Source of the DNA: Brevibacillus massiliensis
GTDB taxonomy: Bacteria > Bacillota > Bacilli > Brevibacillales > Brevibacillaceae
DNA length: 64,000 nt
NCBI RefSeq assembly: GCF_000311785.1
Contig: NZ_HE978538.1
Coordinates: forward strand, 261,693-325,692
Reading direction: 5' to 3'
Under the pieces are notes generated by a model. That model did not search any database. It saw nothing but the letters and a program-made list of their open reading frames with translations, and was not told the origin of the DNA. Of this stretch, positions 54,789-63,965 are shown piece after piece (positions within the stretch are counted from its first letter, which is position 1; every line of letters begins with the position of its first letter). The position numbers were made by a program, and so were the translations under genes.

Positions 54789-55607
54789 ATGCAGTCTCTC
54801 AATATTTCCGCAGCAGCCCTGCGCAGCGTTCAGAACGCCCTCGACAACACGGCGAATAACCTGGCCAACGTGGATACTGTCGGATATAAGCGGCGCAGTG
54901 TATCCTTTTCCGAATTGTTGACGGATTCGATGAACGATCAACCTGTCACTGATAAGGGCAGCCGCAGCTCTGCTCCGGGACTTCGGATCGGCAGCGGGGT
55001 AAAAACGGGCATGACCCGGATCGATATGAGCCAGGGAAGCGTGAAGACGACAGATGTCCCGTCTGATCTGATGATTGACGGCGAAGGTTTTTTCCTCGTG
55101 CGGTTTGGCAACGAATATCGACTGACCCGCAACGGCCATTTTCACTTTCAAAGACCGGAGGCTGACGGGCCGATTCAGTTGGTGACCGCAAATGGCGGGG
55201 TTCTCGTCGATGATCTGGGGAATCCAATCGAAATACAGGGCGAAGGCAGTATCGAGATTCGGCGGGATGGACAGATTTTGGTAAATGGAGAGCCCGATCT
55301 CTACGGTGCTCACATCCCGGTATTCCAAGTTCCTGATCCTGACCAATACATCCAGGTGGGCGACAACGAATACCTTCTGAACGATCCGGTAGCAAATCCG
55401 CCGGCGCTAAACATTCTGAACATCAACCCGGCCAATCCGGAAAGCGCACCCGTCATCCGGCAGGGGGCTCTGGAGGTATCCAACGTCGATCCCAATCAGG
55501 AGATGTCCCAACTGGTCGTACAGCAGCGGGCATTTCAGTTAAATTCCCGGGCGATTGCGATCAGCGATCAAATGATGGGGATTGCCAATTCGCTGCGCAG
55601 CCGTTAA
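54789..55607 (+). CDS. flhP: Flagellar hook-basal body protein FlhP (FlgG family)
   Basis: 272 residues. N-terminal motif LRSVQNALDNTANNLANVDTVGYKRRSVSF; central FlgG-type DGEGFFLVRFGNEYRLTRNGHF; C-terminal EVSNVDPNQEMSQLVVQQRAFQLNSRAI. These identify a flagellar rod protein of the FlgG group. It starts 16 bases after flhO with GAGGGGG as ribosome site and is surely cotranscribed. No other flagellar gene lies in the window. Confidence 0.93.
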   Translation: MQSLNISAAALRSVQNALDNTANNLANVDTVGYKRRSVSFSELLTDSMNDQPVTDKGSRSSAPGLRIGSGVKTGMTRIDMSQGSVKTTDVPSDLMIDGEGFFLVRFGNEYRLTRNGHFHFQRPEADGPIQLVTANGGVLVDDLGNPIEIQGEGSIEIRRDGQILVNGEPDLYGAHIPVFQVPDPDQYIQVGDNEYLLNDPVANPPALNILNINPANPESAPVIRQGALEVSNVDPNQEMSQLVVQQRAFQLNSRAIAISDQMMGIANSLRSR

Positions 55608-55623
55608 TCTTAACAGGTAATCA

Positions 55624-55657
55624 GGGTTTCGCCAAAAGGGGCGAAACCCAAGTTTTC
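55624..55657 (+). terminator. Hairpin after flhP
   Basis: GGGTTTCGCC (55624-55633) pairs perfectly with GGCGAAACCC (55640-55649); the T-tract (AAGTTTTC) is weak, so termination may be partial and the next gene may be partly cotranscribed. Confidence 0.65.
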
Positions 55658-55679
55658 TACAAGGTTGGAGGAAATGCTG

Positions 55680-55925
55680 ATGGAACAGACAGAACGTCGC
55701 CGCCGCCCGAAAGAGATGGAGAATGACCAACACACCAAAGTGAAAAAAGGCGGGGCCTGGGTCTTCGTTGCCGCCAAGATCCTGAGCGTTCCCTTTTTAC
55801 TCTTTTTATCCCTCGTCGTCGGCTTGATGATCGGTTATGGAGTAATCGGCAAGTCCCCTGTCTCGGAAGTGTTTGATTTCAAGACGTACAAGCATATCTA
55901 CGATCTGATTTTTTCCACTACTTAG
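55680..55925 (+). CDS. EpuA-like small membrane protein (annotated in relatives as RNA polymerase subunit beta)
   Basis: 81 residues. A charged cytoplasmic N-terminus (MEQTERRRRPKEME) is followed by one membrane helix (about 30-53, ILSVPFLLFLSLVVGLMIGYGVIG) and a short tail with SPVSEVFDFKTYKHIYDLIF. This matches the EpuA family, often mislabelled DNA-directed RNA polymerase subunit beta. Function unknown. TTG 55665 and ATG 55674 are in frame, but GGAGG is well spaced only for ATG 55680. A terminator follows. Confidence 0.8.
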   Translation: MEQTERRRRPKEMENDQHTKVKKGGAWVFVAAKILSVPFLLFLSLVVGLMIGYGVIGKSPVSEVFDFKTYKHIYDLIFSTT

Positions 55926-55937
55926 GGACAATGGCTG

Positions 55938-55969
55938 AAGGTCTTCTTCATGCAGGGGAAGGCCTTTTT
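55938..55969 (+). terminator. Terminator after the EpuA-like gene
   Basis: AAGGTCTTC (55938-55946) pairs with GAAGGCCTT (55958-55966), one G-U pair, followed by T residues. Confidence 0.8.
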
Positions 55970-55989
55970 GCACTGCCTGCCCGAAACGG

Positions 55990-56018
55990 TTGATGTGCCC
56001 CACCGTTATGGGTATAAT
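55990..56018 (+). promoter_or_regulatory. Sigma-A promoter of the CDP-alcohol phosphatidyltransferase gene
   Basis: TTGATG (55990-55995) and a perfect TATAAT (56013-56018) with 17-base spacing, 33 bases before the start codon. Confidence 0.82.
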
Positions 56019-56051
56019 AAATGAGTGCTCTTTAGATACGGAGGGATGTCG

Positions 56052-56570
56052 ATGAATGTTCCGAATGCGCTTACTGTATTCCGCATCGTACTGATCCCTG
56101 TTTACCTGCTGATCTTTTTTTCGTCCCTGCCGAATCATATTCAGATTGCCTTTTTTATTTTGATTTTGGCCGGTTTAACGGATATAGTAGATGGTTATAT
56201 CGCTCGTACATACAAAATGGTAACCGAATTTGGAACGATGATGGACCCACTCGCAGACAAGCTGATGATGCTTACCGTCATCACGTCTTTTTACCTGACA
56301 GAGCGGATTAGTGTTTGGGCCGCCCTGTTTTTCTTTGCGCGCGATGTCGGGATGATTGTCGCTTCTGCGATCTTCCACTTTCGCGGCAAAAAGACGGTCC
56401 CGGCCAACGTATACGGCAAGATTACGACCGTGCTGTTTTATCTGGTATTCACGCTGGTCATGTTCCGCTTTCCGTATGCGGAGTATTTTCTCTGGCTTGT
56501 CATCGCATTTTCCTTCATCACGAGTGCGATATACATACTGAAATTTCGTTTACTCAACAAGATGTATTGA
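56052..56570 (+). CDS. CDP-alcohol phosphatidyltransferase (PgsA-like)
   Basis: 172-residue membrane enzyme that transfers a phosphatidyl group from CDP-diacylglycerol to an alcohol, probably glycerol-3-phosphate. The family signature DGx2ARx8Gx3Dx3D is exact in DGYIARTYKMVTEFGTMMDPLADK, about residues 46-69. Six hydrophobic helices. ATG 56046 directly abuts GGAGGG; ATG 56052 (MNVPNALTVFRIVLIPV) is spaced six bases and is preferred. Not the usual pgsA neighbourhood, so it may be a second phospholipid synthase. Confidence 0.88.
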   Translation: MNVPNALTVFRIVLIPVYLLIFFSSLPNHIQIAFFILILAGLTDIVDGYIARTYKMVTEFGTMMDPLADKLMMLTVITSFYLTERISVWAALFFFARDVGMIVASAIFHFRGKKTVPANVYGKITTVLFYLVFTLVMFRFPYAEYFLWLVIAFSFITSAIYILKFRLLNKMY

Positions 56571-56717
56571 GGATGGGAAAAGAGCACTCCCTGTAAGAGG
56601 AAGTGCCCCTTTATCTTAATCCCGTACAGGTGTAACGGGAGTAGGTATAGTCTAAGTCCTCAAGGATTGGTTCATACATGATCAGGTTGGCTAAAATGTT
56701 GGAAAGGGGCTTTGCCA

Positions 56718-57173
56718 ATGGAACGCGAAGTTGTTCTCGATATTGCCCAAATTCAGGAGATTATTCCCCATCGCTATCCGTTTTTGCTGATAGACCGCAT
56801 CGTGGAACTGGAGATCGGGAAAAGAGCGGTCGGCATGAAGAACGTGACGATTAACGAGCCGTTTTTTCAAGGGCATTTTCCCGGTTATCCGGTCATGCCG
56901 GGGGTTTTGATCGTAGAAGCCCTGGCCCAGGTTGGTGCCGTTGCCGTTTTGAGCATGGAGGAAAACAAAGGGAAGCTGGCTTTTTTTGCCGGCGTTGACG
57001 GATTCCGCTTTAAGGATCAGGTAAAGCCGGGAGACGTTTTGGAGTTGGAAGTGGAAATGACTCGCCTGCGTGCTTCATTCGGCAAGGGACAGGGAATTGC
57101 CCGGGTCGCCGGAAAAGTGGTGGCCGAGGGTGAACTGATGTTTGCCTTGTCCCAAAATGAGACACATTCATGA
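56718..57173 (+). CDS. fabZ: 3-hydroxyacyl-ACP dehydratase FabZ
   Basis: Dehydrates 3-hydroxyacyl-ACP in fatty-acid elongation. 151 residues, hot-dog fold. The catalytic His53 and Glu67 lie in [31 protein letters not shown] is the family N-terminal motif. TTG 56712 is in frame, but ATG 56718 is spaced eight bases from AAAGGGG. Its position after flhP resembles ywpB in B. subtilis. The stop lies inside the following terminator hairpin. Confidence 0.95.
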   Translation: MEREVVLDIAQIQEIIPHRYPFLLIDRIVELEIGKRAVGMKNVTINEPFFQGHFPGYPVMPGVLIVEALAQVGAVAVLSMEENKGKLAFFAGVDGFRFKDQVKPGDVLELEVEMTRLRASFGKGQGIARVAGKVVAEGELMFALSQNETHS

Positions 57174-57198
57174 TTTATCTTGAATGTGTCTTTTTTTT
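57160..57198 (+). terminator. Terminator overlapping the fabZ stop
   Basis: AGACACATTCA (57160-57170) pairs perfectly with TGAATGTGTCT (57181-57191), followed by a run of eight T residues. The fabZ TGA is at the start of the loop. Confidence 0.93.
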
Positions 57199-57244
57199 GG
57201 AGTAGAATTGCTAGGATACAACTTATCCAGTTGGAGATAAAGTT

Positions 57245-57988
57245 ATGAGTACAGCAAGAATTTTGAACGTGCCGTTTTCAACCAAAAGTTTTCATGAAAC
57301 TGTTTCAGATTTGGCGGAGCGGGTAATGTCAGGTGAAGGGACCCATGTCGTCACGGCCAATCCTGAAATCGTCATGCTGGCTCAAAACAATCAGCGTTTC
57401 CAATCCATCTTGGAACAAGCCTACGTAGTCCCTGACGGTATAGGCATCGTATACGCCGCCAAGTGGCTGGGGCTTCCGATTAAAGACCGGGTAACGGGAA
57501 TTGAGCTGGTGGAAGCCATGATGGAGCGAGCTGATCGGCACGGATGGAAGGTGTTCCTGTTCGGGGCCTCTCCCGAAGTAAACCAACTGGCCGCTGAAAA
57601 ACTGGCGAAACGGTACCCGGGAGCTGTCATCGCAGGCCGCAGAGATGGCTTTTTTAGGCAGGAAGAATCGGCAGAAATTGCTCAAAATATAGCTAAGCAA
57701 AAGCCGGATATTCTCCTCGTTGCGCTCGGAGCTCCAAAACAGGAAGAATGGATTGCCGCGTACCGGGACCTGCTGCAAGTACCTTTGATGATCGGTGTTG
57801 GCGGGAGTTTTGACGTCATTGCCGGGAAAGTAAAACGCGCTCCCATTTTGTGGCAGCGTCTTCATCTGGAGTGGCTGTACCGATTGATGAAACAACCTTC
57901 TCGTTGGAAACGACAGCTTGCCATTCCGCGGTTTGTCTGGAAAGTTCTTCGCGAAAAGCGGGGGCAGCGATTGCAATCGCCATCGTAG
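57245..57988 (+). CDS. tagA: WecG/TagA/CpsF-family glycosyltransferase (TagA)
   Basis: GT26 enzyme expected to add ManNAc to undecaprenyl-PP-GlcNAc, the second step of teichoic-acid linkage unit or related wall polymer synthesis. 247 residues. Motifs THVVTANPEIVMLAQNN, VVPDGIGIVYAAKWLG with the catalytic Asp, VFLFGASPEV and ALGAPKQEEWI are conserved. The C-terminal LHLEWLYRLMKQPSRWKRQ is amphipathic and basic, for membrane contact. ATG 57245 has GGAGAT upstream. tagO starts 15 bases after it, and wecB at 20.4 kb supplies the donor. Confidence 0.93.
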   Translation: MSTARILNVPFSTKSFHETVSDLAERVMSGEGTHVVTANPEIVMLAQNNQRFQSILEQAYVVPDGIGIVYAAKWLGLPIKDRVTGIELVEAMMERADRHGWKVFLFGASPEVNQLAAEKLAKRYPGAVIAGRRDGFFRQEESAEIAQNIAKQKPDILLVALGAPKQEEWIAAYRDLLQVPLMIGVGGSFDVIAGKVKRAPILWQRLHLEWLYRLMKQPSRWKRQLAIPRFVWKVLREKRGQRLQSPS

Positions 57989-58003
57989 GAGAGGAGAACT
58001 CAT

Positions 58004-59107
58004 ATGCCAATCTATCTATACGGATTTATCACGTCACTGATCATCGCATTGATTGCGACACCATACGCAAAAAAATTGGCTGTAAAAGTCGGTGCGGTGG
58101 ATACGCCTGACCATAGAAAAGTTCACACGAGGGTCATGCCGCGGATGGGCGGTTTGGCCATTTACATTGCATTTGCCGTTGCATTCTTCGCCTTCGTGCC
58201 GCAAACCCGGGAAATGCTCGGCGTTTTCCTCGGGGGAACCATCGTGATGCTCGTCGGGATGATCGACGACAAGCTGCAGTTGTCTCCCAAGTGGAAACTT
58301 CTCGGACAGCTGGTGGCGACGGCAGTGGTGGTGATTCCCTTTGGACTGAAGGTCGGCATCGTCGAATTGCCTTTTGGCGGAAGCATCGATTTCTCCAAGG
58401 GCTGGCTCGCCTTGCTGGCGATCCCGATCACGATGATCTGGATCATTGGCGTGACCAATGCCGTAAATCTGATCGACGGGTTGGACGGACTGTCAGCCGG
58501 GGTCTCGGGGATCGCGACTGCTACGATGGCAGTGATGGCGATCATCATGGCTGATTTTAACGTGGCGATCTACTGCTTTGTATTGCTCGGCGCGATCGTC
58601 GGATTCCTGTTTTTCAATTTCCATCCGGCGCGCATCTTTATGGGAGACACAGGATCGCTGTTCCTCGGGTTTAACCTTGCGGCGCTATCGATCATGGGCT
58701 TCAAGCAAGCGCTGTTCGTCTCCTTTATCATTCCGATCGTCGTACTTGGCGTTCCCCTATGGGATACGTTTTTCGCAATTGTCCGCCGGATTATCAACAA
58801 AAAGCCGATCTCCAGTCCCGACAAGGGGCATTTGCACCACTGCCTGCTGAACATGGGGCTGTCCCACCGGGCAACTGTGATTACAATTTATGGAATGAGC
58901 ATTTTCTTCGGCGCTACGGCGATCCTGTTGACGAAAGTGGTGCCAAATACCAAGGCCGCCCTGTGGACGTCGATCATTACGCTGGCTGTGCTGCTGTTCA
59001 TCATCCACATGGCCACAGAGGTAGTCGGTCTGGTCGGCCGGCGTCATCGCCCGCTGATCAACGCCTATCGACGGTTGAGATTAAAATACGTAAGAAGAAG
59101 TTCATGA
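58004..59107 (+). CDS. tagO: TagO/WecA-type undecaprenyl-phosphate GlcNAc-1-phosphate transferase
   Basis: Transfers GlcNAc-1-phosphate to undecaprenyl phosphate, the first membrane step of wall polymer synthesis. 367 residues, about 10-11 helices. Signature sequences are DHRKVHTRVMPRMGGLAIY, VGMIDDKLQLSPKWKLLGQ (DDxxD-like), TNAVNLIDGLDGLSAGV, GFLFFNFHPARIFMGDTGSLFLG and the HLHH loop (KGHLHHCLLNMGLSH). AGGAGAGGAG precedes ATG 58004. It is paired with tagA, and tandem terminators follow. Confidence 0.95.
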   Translation: MPIYLYGFITSLIIALIATPYAKKLAVKVGAVDTPDHRKVHTRVMPRMGGLAIYIAFAVAFFAFVPQTREMLGVFLGGTIVMLVGMIDDKLQLSPKWKLLGQLVATAVVVIPFGLKVGIVELPFGGSIDFSKGWLALLAIPITMIWIIGVTNAVNLIDGLDGLSAGVSGIATATMAVMAIIMADFNVAIYCFVLLGAIVGFLFFNFHPARIFMGDTGSLFLGFNLAALSIMGFKQALFVSFIIPIVVLGVPLWDTFFAIVRRIINKKPISSPDKGHLHHCLLNMGLSHRATVITIYGMSIFFGATAILLTKVVPNTKAALWTSIITLAVLLFIIHMATEVVGLVGRRHRPLINAYRRLRLKYVRRSS

Positions 59108-59118
59108 TTGTAATGAAT

Positions 59119-59148
59119 TTTACCGCCTGATCCAAAGGGCGGTTTTTC
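59119..59148 (+). terminator. First terminator after tagO
   Basis: ACCGCC (59122-59127) pairs with GGCGGT (59138-59143), followed by a T-rich tail. Confidence 0.78.
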
Positions 59149-59157
59149 CTTTTTCGA

Positions 59158-59185
59158 AGGCCTGCGATTCTGCGGGCCTCTTTTT
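59158..59185 (+). terminator. Second terminator after tagO
   Basis: AGGCCTGC (59158-59165) pairs with GCGGGCCT (59172-59179), one G-U pair, GATTCT loop, then C and five T residues. Two terminators in tandem isolate the large SLH gene from tagO. Confidence 0.82.
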
Positions 59186-59208
59186 CGATTTAGCCTAAAA
59201 TTTGGAGG

Positions 59209-59236
59209 TTAACTTGCCGATAAACAATAGTATAGA
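59209..59236 (+). promoter_or_regulatory. Possible promoter of the 1536-residue SLH gene
   Basis: TTAACT (59209-59214) and TATAGA (59231-59236) with 16-base spacing, about 105 bases before the start codon. Long leader; neither element is strong. Confidence 0.4.
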
Positions 59237-59342
59237 GAATAAGAAAGAGTGAATATGTACGGGTGGAGGTGGAATTTCAAAACGTTTTTCCAATCAGAAA
59301 TTCCCGGAAACATGGACAATACATATGGAGAGGTGAAATAGA

Positions 59343-62300
59343 GTGCATTTCGTAAAGCTGAAAAGTAAGCCGTGGCTGGCTGCTGTGATGGCGTTCATGC
59401 TGCTGGTCTCCAATTTGTTCGCGGCTGGGGCTGGGGTTGCGGATGCGGCAACGCAAACGAACAGCGATTGGACCATCGATATTAATGACACGGATTACAA
59501 ATCGTTTGACAGTACGAAGCCCAATTCGGATTCCAATCCGATCATCGTAACGAATAGCCGCGTATACGATGTGAAGTTCAAGTATAAAGATGCATCTTTT
59601 GACACCAAGAAGGCAACGGTCAAGGTAGACAACGCAACGGTGACAACGGTTCCTTTTTCCGGGGATACCGTTACCCTTGACAAGGAATTGCCGCTGCGGA
59701 AAGATGGGAGGTCAACCATCGTCACCATCCAACCGGAAGGCTCTTCTGAAATCGGGAAGTTCTACGTGAAATACGTAGAGTCTTATATTTACTACAGCCA
59801 ACTGTACGAAGACGTAAACTTGAAGATTCAGAACCGTCCAGCCGATGGTACTGGCAAAAGCTTCGACAATCCCACAATATCCAATAGCAGTACGATTCCA
59901 CAATTGGACCTGGTATACAATCGTGCCAGCGACAAAAAGCCCAGCTTCGAAGTCTGGGTCGGCGGAGTTGTCAAGAAGACATTGGGGCCATTCGATTATC
60001 CGGCCAGCGGGAACCTTACTTTTCAGGTAAAGGATATCGATCTGAATCCGGGCGACAACACGGTTGTTATCTATGCTGTGAATACCGGTGAAGTTGCGAC
60101 TATATACTATAGATACAATTCCGGTGAGACCCCGATTACGGTTGAAGGCTTTGGGGATAAAGGGAAAAGCATAAGCGATCCGGTTATTTACGGCGATTCA
60201 AAGATCACGTTAACCGGTTATTTTGGCTCTGATGTAATCGGCAGCAACCTGCGGCTGAAGATCACGACGAGCAACGGCCAAACCCAGGATTTAAGCAACA
60301 TGGCACCCACCATTAGCGGTTCGAGATACACGTTTAGCGACGTCAACCTTCAGCCGGGATTAAATCAGATCTCCTTCTACGAAAAAGTAGGCAATATCAC
60401 GAAGGAAATCTTCAAATTTTACGTACAGTACAACAATACGCCGATTGTCAGCAATCTAAAAGTGGAAGACACTCCGCTGAATGATTCCGCGCTGACGGTG
60501 ATCACCATACCATCGGCCAACCGCTTGACTTTAAACATGGAGGGTGACGCCAGAAACGCCGACACGGTCGAAGTGACCAACACCCGTACAGGCGATGTCA
60601 TCAAGACGAGTGCCAGCCGAACAGGCGTATTCAGTCTAAGGCTTCCCACTCAGCTTGGCGAAAATGAGCTGGAGATTCGAGCGTATAATGCCAACAAAGA
60701 AGTAGGCGTTATAAAACGGAAAATCCTTGTCGTGACCACTTCTGCCAATGATGCTGATCTGTTCTACCAGGTTTCCTTTGGCGGAGTTGAGTTGAAACCG
60801 GACCGTACTGTTTCGGTTCCCGGGATTGGCAGCCCGACTACAAGTTCGCTAACCCTGTCGGGTCAAGCGCTGATCCGTTTCGTCGAGACTCCTGGTCAGC
60901 AGGAACTTGACAAGTTTACTCTGACCATCCAAGAGGTTGGCAATTCGACCAACAGTCAGACCTTCACAGTGACAGCGACGCCAGGCACCAGCGGGCAAAG
61001 CAATTTCTCGCTTTATCAGATCGATTCGACAGTGACTGGGTTCCTGGAAGACGGGAAGACCTATCGGGTGAAACTTGGCTACAATTATCTGACACCCGAT
61101 ACCAATGGGGATTTGACTGTCAACAACCCGATTGAAATTGCCAATTACCAGTACGAATTCACCTATGCGGATGAAGGCAAACCGAGATTTGTCAGCGTCA
61201 CCCACCCGCTGACGGGCATACCGCTTTCGACGACGGGGGAAAACATCATTTCCGAGTCTCCGTACAAGGCGATTGTCAAGACCTTTAAAATGGGAACGTC
61301 CGGCATACCTGACAAGAGCAAAATCAGTGTCTATTACAATACGACTGCCCTGACGTCAGGGGTTGATTACGAAATAACCAATGAGCAAGCTGTTTCAGGC
61401 CAGCCCGATTACGGGACTTTCCTGCTGCAGTTAAACAAGCTTCCATCAGGCCAAGGGAAGATAACCATCTACTACGACAAGGGTGGATCGGACGAGAAGG
61501 AAATTAGCTTGCCGGTCAATGTTCACATCGCGCCGTACCTGCAATTCACCTATGTAGATAAACTGGGTGATGTAAGGGCCTTTGAAGATGGTTTTACCTT
61601 GCAGGATGAGAACGAGATCCGCCAGTTGGACGCAAAGGTGTACAATTATCCGCTGCAAAAGCAGGGCGGCAAGTGGAATTTCACAGTGAAATTAAACGGC
61701 ACCGAAATAGCAATTGATGACAGCGATGTAAATGTTTCCAATGGAAAAAACGAGTTCCGGCTTGTAAAATCAAAGCTGGCCTTTAAAAAAGGCAACAACG
61801 AGCTCAAGGTCGAACTGACGGATGAACCGAAAGTAACCTTTACCTACAATGTATCGTTTTTCACCTCCAAACTGCCAAGCATTGAAAATGTCAAGCTGGA
61901 GGTAGAACAAAACAACAACAAAACAGAACTGACCAAAAAGACGACAGACACGTCTTATCGCACAGAAGCATCCTTCTTGCGCAGCTTTTCTTTTGACGCG
62001 AAAAACGCCACCCGCGTCTACGTTGAGAAAAACGGCAAGCGGATCATCGACTACCGTTACAAAAACGGCGACTGGGAGATCGAAGACAGTCAGGAGTATA
62101 TAAAAGCCAAACGGGAAGCATCGGTGAACAGCGAACTGGAAAAAATCTTTGAATCTCGCAACTTTTCATCAACGTCCCGCAGCGGCAGTTTCAAGGCAGA
62201 GATGAGCAGTTCCCAGAACGGAAGTCTGGTTGAAGAAGTGCAGCGCGCTGTTACGCAGCCGGAAGATCAAGACCAGCTCTTGGCGCTGTTCCCGCTGACC

Positions 62301-63953
62301 TTGTACAAAGGCGGGGATACAATCTATACCATCGTCGCTCAGGATGACCTCGGTTCTGTCGTCCGCTATGATGTGACGATCACGCAGAGTTCGGCAAGCT
62401 GGCAAATTCTCTCGCCTGTAAAAGAGCGGGAAACCGACCAGTACATTGTCGTCAACACGAACAACGTGCCGATTCGGATTTTCGCGGAGAAAGCGGACAA
62501 GGTGCTGTTCGGGAAGACAGAAGCGACCGTGCTCAACACCACCAAGCCGGATTTTGAATACGACGACGATCTGGGCAGGATGGTTCCGCAAACCTACTAT
62601 GTATTCGAAGCGACTGTTCCGCTGAAAAGCGGCTTAAATACGGTGAAGTTTACCGTTCAGGTCGGCAATAACAAGTACAACGACGAAGTGTTGATCTACA
62701 ACGCCAACGCCGCGGTAGACGGAGCGATCTATCGCGACGTGCTTGGCAAAAAGACCAGCTTCAGCGTGTTTGAAAAGGCTTTTGAACTGAAATTCCCGTC
62801 CGGAACGGTTCTGCTGTCTCCATCCGACAACCGTGCCGGCAGCGAAGTCCGCAATCCGAACAGAGACATCTTTACCGATGTGCCGCTGTTCTTCGGTATC
62901 GCTGACCGTACGACGGGACAGGTAAGCATCCCGGGGAACCGTATGGAGTCGAGCCTGACCCTGGATACGGAGTTTAACTACGCAAGTCCGCTCTACTACG
63001 TAGACGCGGGTGATGTAGACGCTCCGGTAGGAAGAGATCCATACTTCAACGATAAAGGCATCATCAACGGCCGTGAAGTAAATATGGACCGTTTCCCGAG
63101 CCGCTACAAGGATAACCTTGTGCCAAGCAAAGAGGGAACGCTGACGATCAAGTACGATCCTTCGATCGTCAATGCGGCCAACACCATTCTCACCGTCTTC
63201 TACAACGATGGCGGAGGCTGGAAGAACGTAGGAGGAACAGTAAGTACGAGCAAAAAGACGATTACCGTTCCATTCCAGGGCTTTGGTTATTACATGGTGA
63301 TGAAGACGAGGGAGACCTTCGATGACGTGATCAACCATCCATTTGCCCGGAATGACATGGAGACGCTTTTTGCCAAAGGAATCATGCCGAATTACTCAGG
63401 CAACTCTTTTGGTGCCAATCTCAATATTACCCGCGGCGAATTTGCCACGATGATCGTCAAGGCGCTCGATCTGCCAATTAAAGCAGGCCCCTACGAAGAC
63501 AGCAACAAACAAAACCCGTTGGAGCCTACTTTCTCTGACGTGCGTCCAAGCCGGGACACATGGGACTACCAATACGAATACATCGAGACGGCAGCCCGCG
63601 CCGGTATTGTACGCGGCGTACAGCCGGGTTATTTCCGCCCGGATCAACCGCTGACCCGGCAAGAGGCAGCGATTATGATCACCCGTGCGATGAACCTGAA
63701 AACGACAGGTACTCCGGACGCGGCAAAACAGTCGCTGGCCAAGATGTATACGGACGCCCAGCAAATCGACTACTACGCGCTTCATTCCGTATTGGCGGTC
63801 AGCAAGGCCAATATCATGAATGGCGAGCCAGTCGATCCGACGGCGAAAAAGCCGCAGTACCGCTTTAAGCCGACGACCAACCTGACCCGCGCCGAAATGG
63901 CGACGATCACGGTACGGATGATGATTCAACTGAAGAAATTGCCAAAACAATAA
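59343..63953 (+). CDS. Large secreted S-layer-homology protein with Ig-like repeats
   Basis: 1536 residues from GTG 59343 after GGAGAGG. The signal peptide (about 1-36) has a hydrophobic core and FAAGAGVADAATQT cleavage region. Residues 40-1300 are a series of beta-rich, Thr/Asn/Asp-rich segments with recurring patterns such as LNPGDNTVVIYAVN and LQPGLNQISFYEK, suggesting several bacterial Ig-like domains. No catalytic motif is recognised. Three SLH domains end the protein (about 1325-1385, 1395-1460, 1470-1530), with (I/L)TRGE, LTRQE and LTRAE motifs. Probably a major surface or S-layer-associated protein; not shown to be the S-layer itself. Confidence 0.88.
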   Translation: MHFVKLKSKPWLAAVMAFMLLVSNLFAAGAGVADAATQTNSDWTIDINDTDYKSFDSTKPNSDSNPIIVTNSRVYDVKFKYKDASFDTKKATVKVDNATVTTVPFSGDTVTLDKELPLRKDGRSTIVTIQPEGSSEIGKFYVKYVESYIYYSQLYEDVNLKIQNRPADGTGKSFDNPTISNSSTIPQLDLVYNRASDKKPSFEVWVGGVVKKTLGPFDYPASGNLTFQVKDIDLNPGDNTVVIYAVNTGEVATIYYRYNSGETPITVEGFGDKGKSISDPVIYGDSKITLTGYFGSDVIGSNLRLKITTSNGQTQDLSNMAPTISGSRYTFSDVNLQPGLNQISFYEKVGNITKEIFKFYVQYNNTPIVSNLKVEDTPLNDSALTVITIPSANRLTLNMEGDARNADTVEVTNTRTGDVIKTSASRTGVFSLRLPTQLGENELEIRAYNANKEVGVIKRKILVVTTSANDADLFYQVSFGGVELKPDRTVSVPGIGSPTTSSLTLSGQALIRFVETPGQQELDKFTLTIQEVGNSTNSQTFTVTATPGTSGQSNFSLYQIDSTVTGFLEDGKTYRVKLGYNYLTPDTNGDLTVNNPIEIANYQYEFTYADEGKPRFVSVTHPLTGIPLSTTGENIISESPYKAIVKTFKMGTSGIPDKSKISVYYNTTALTSGVDYEITNEQAVSGQPDYGTFLLQLNKLPSGQGKITIYYDKGGSDEKEISLPVNVHIAPYLQFTYVDKLGDVRAFEDGFTLQDENEIRQLDAKVYNYPLQKQGGKWNFTVKLNGTEIAIDDSDVNVSNGKNEFRLVKSKLAFKKGNNELKVELTDEPKVTFTYNVSFFTSKLPSIENVKLEVEQNNNKTELTKKTTDTSYRTEASFLRSFSFDAKNATRVYVEKNGKRIIDYRYKNGDWEIEDSQEYIKAKREASVNSELEKIFESRNFSSTSRSGSFKAEMSSSQNGSLVEEVQRAVTQPEDQDQLLALFPLTLYKGGDTIYTIVAQDDLGSVVRYDVTITQSSASWQILSPVKERETDQYIVVNTNNVPIRIFAEKADKVLFGKTEATVLNTTKPDFEYDDDLGRMVPQTYYVFEATVPLKSGLNTVKFTVQVGNNKYNDEVLIYNANAAVDGAIYRDVLGKKTSFSVFEKAFELKFPSGTVLLSPSDNRAGSEVRNPNRDIFTDVPLFFGIADRTTGQVSIPGNRMESSLTLDTEFNYASPLYYVDAGDVDAPVGRDPYFNDKGIINGREVNMDRFPSRYKDNLVPSKEGTLTIKYDPSIVNAANTILTVFYNDGGGWKNVGGTVSTSKKTITVPFQGFGYYMVMKTRETFDDVINHPFARNDMETLFAKGIMPNYSGNSFGANLNITRGEFATMIVKALDLPIKAGPYEDSNKQNPLEPTFSDVRPSRDTWDYQYEYIETAARAGIVRGVQPGYFRPDQPLTRQEAAIMITRAMNLKTTGTPDAAKQSLAKMYTDAQQIDYYALHSVLAVSKANIMNGEPVDPTAKKPQYRFKPTTNLTRAEMATITVRMMIQLKKLPKQ

Positions 63954-63965
63954 GCTGGCGCAAAA

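Noticed and set aside
55680..55925. True RNA polymerase beta subunit fragment
   Set aside because: The 81-residue protein is a single-helix membrane protein; the label used for this family in databases is misleading.
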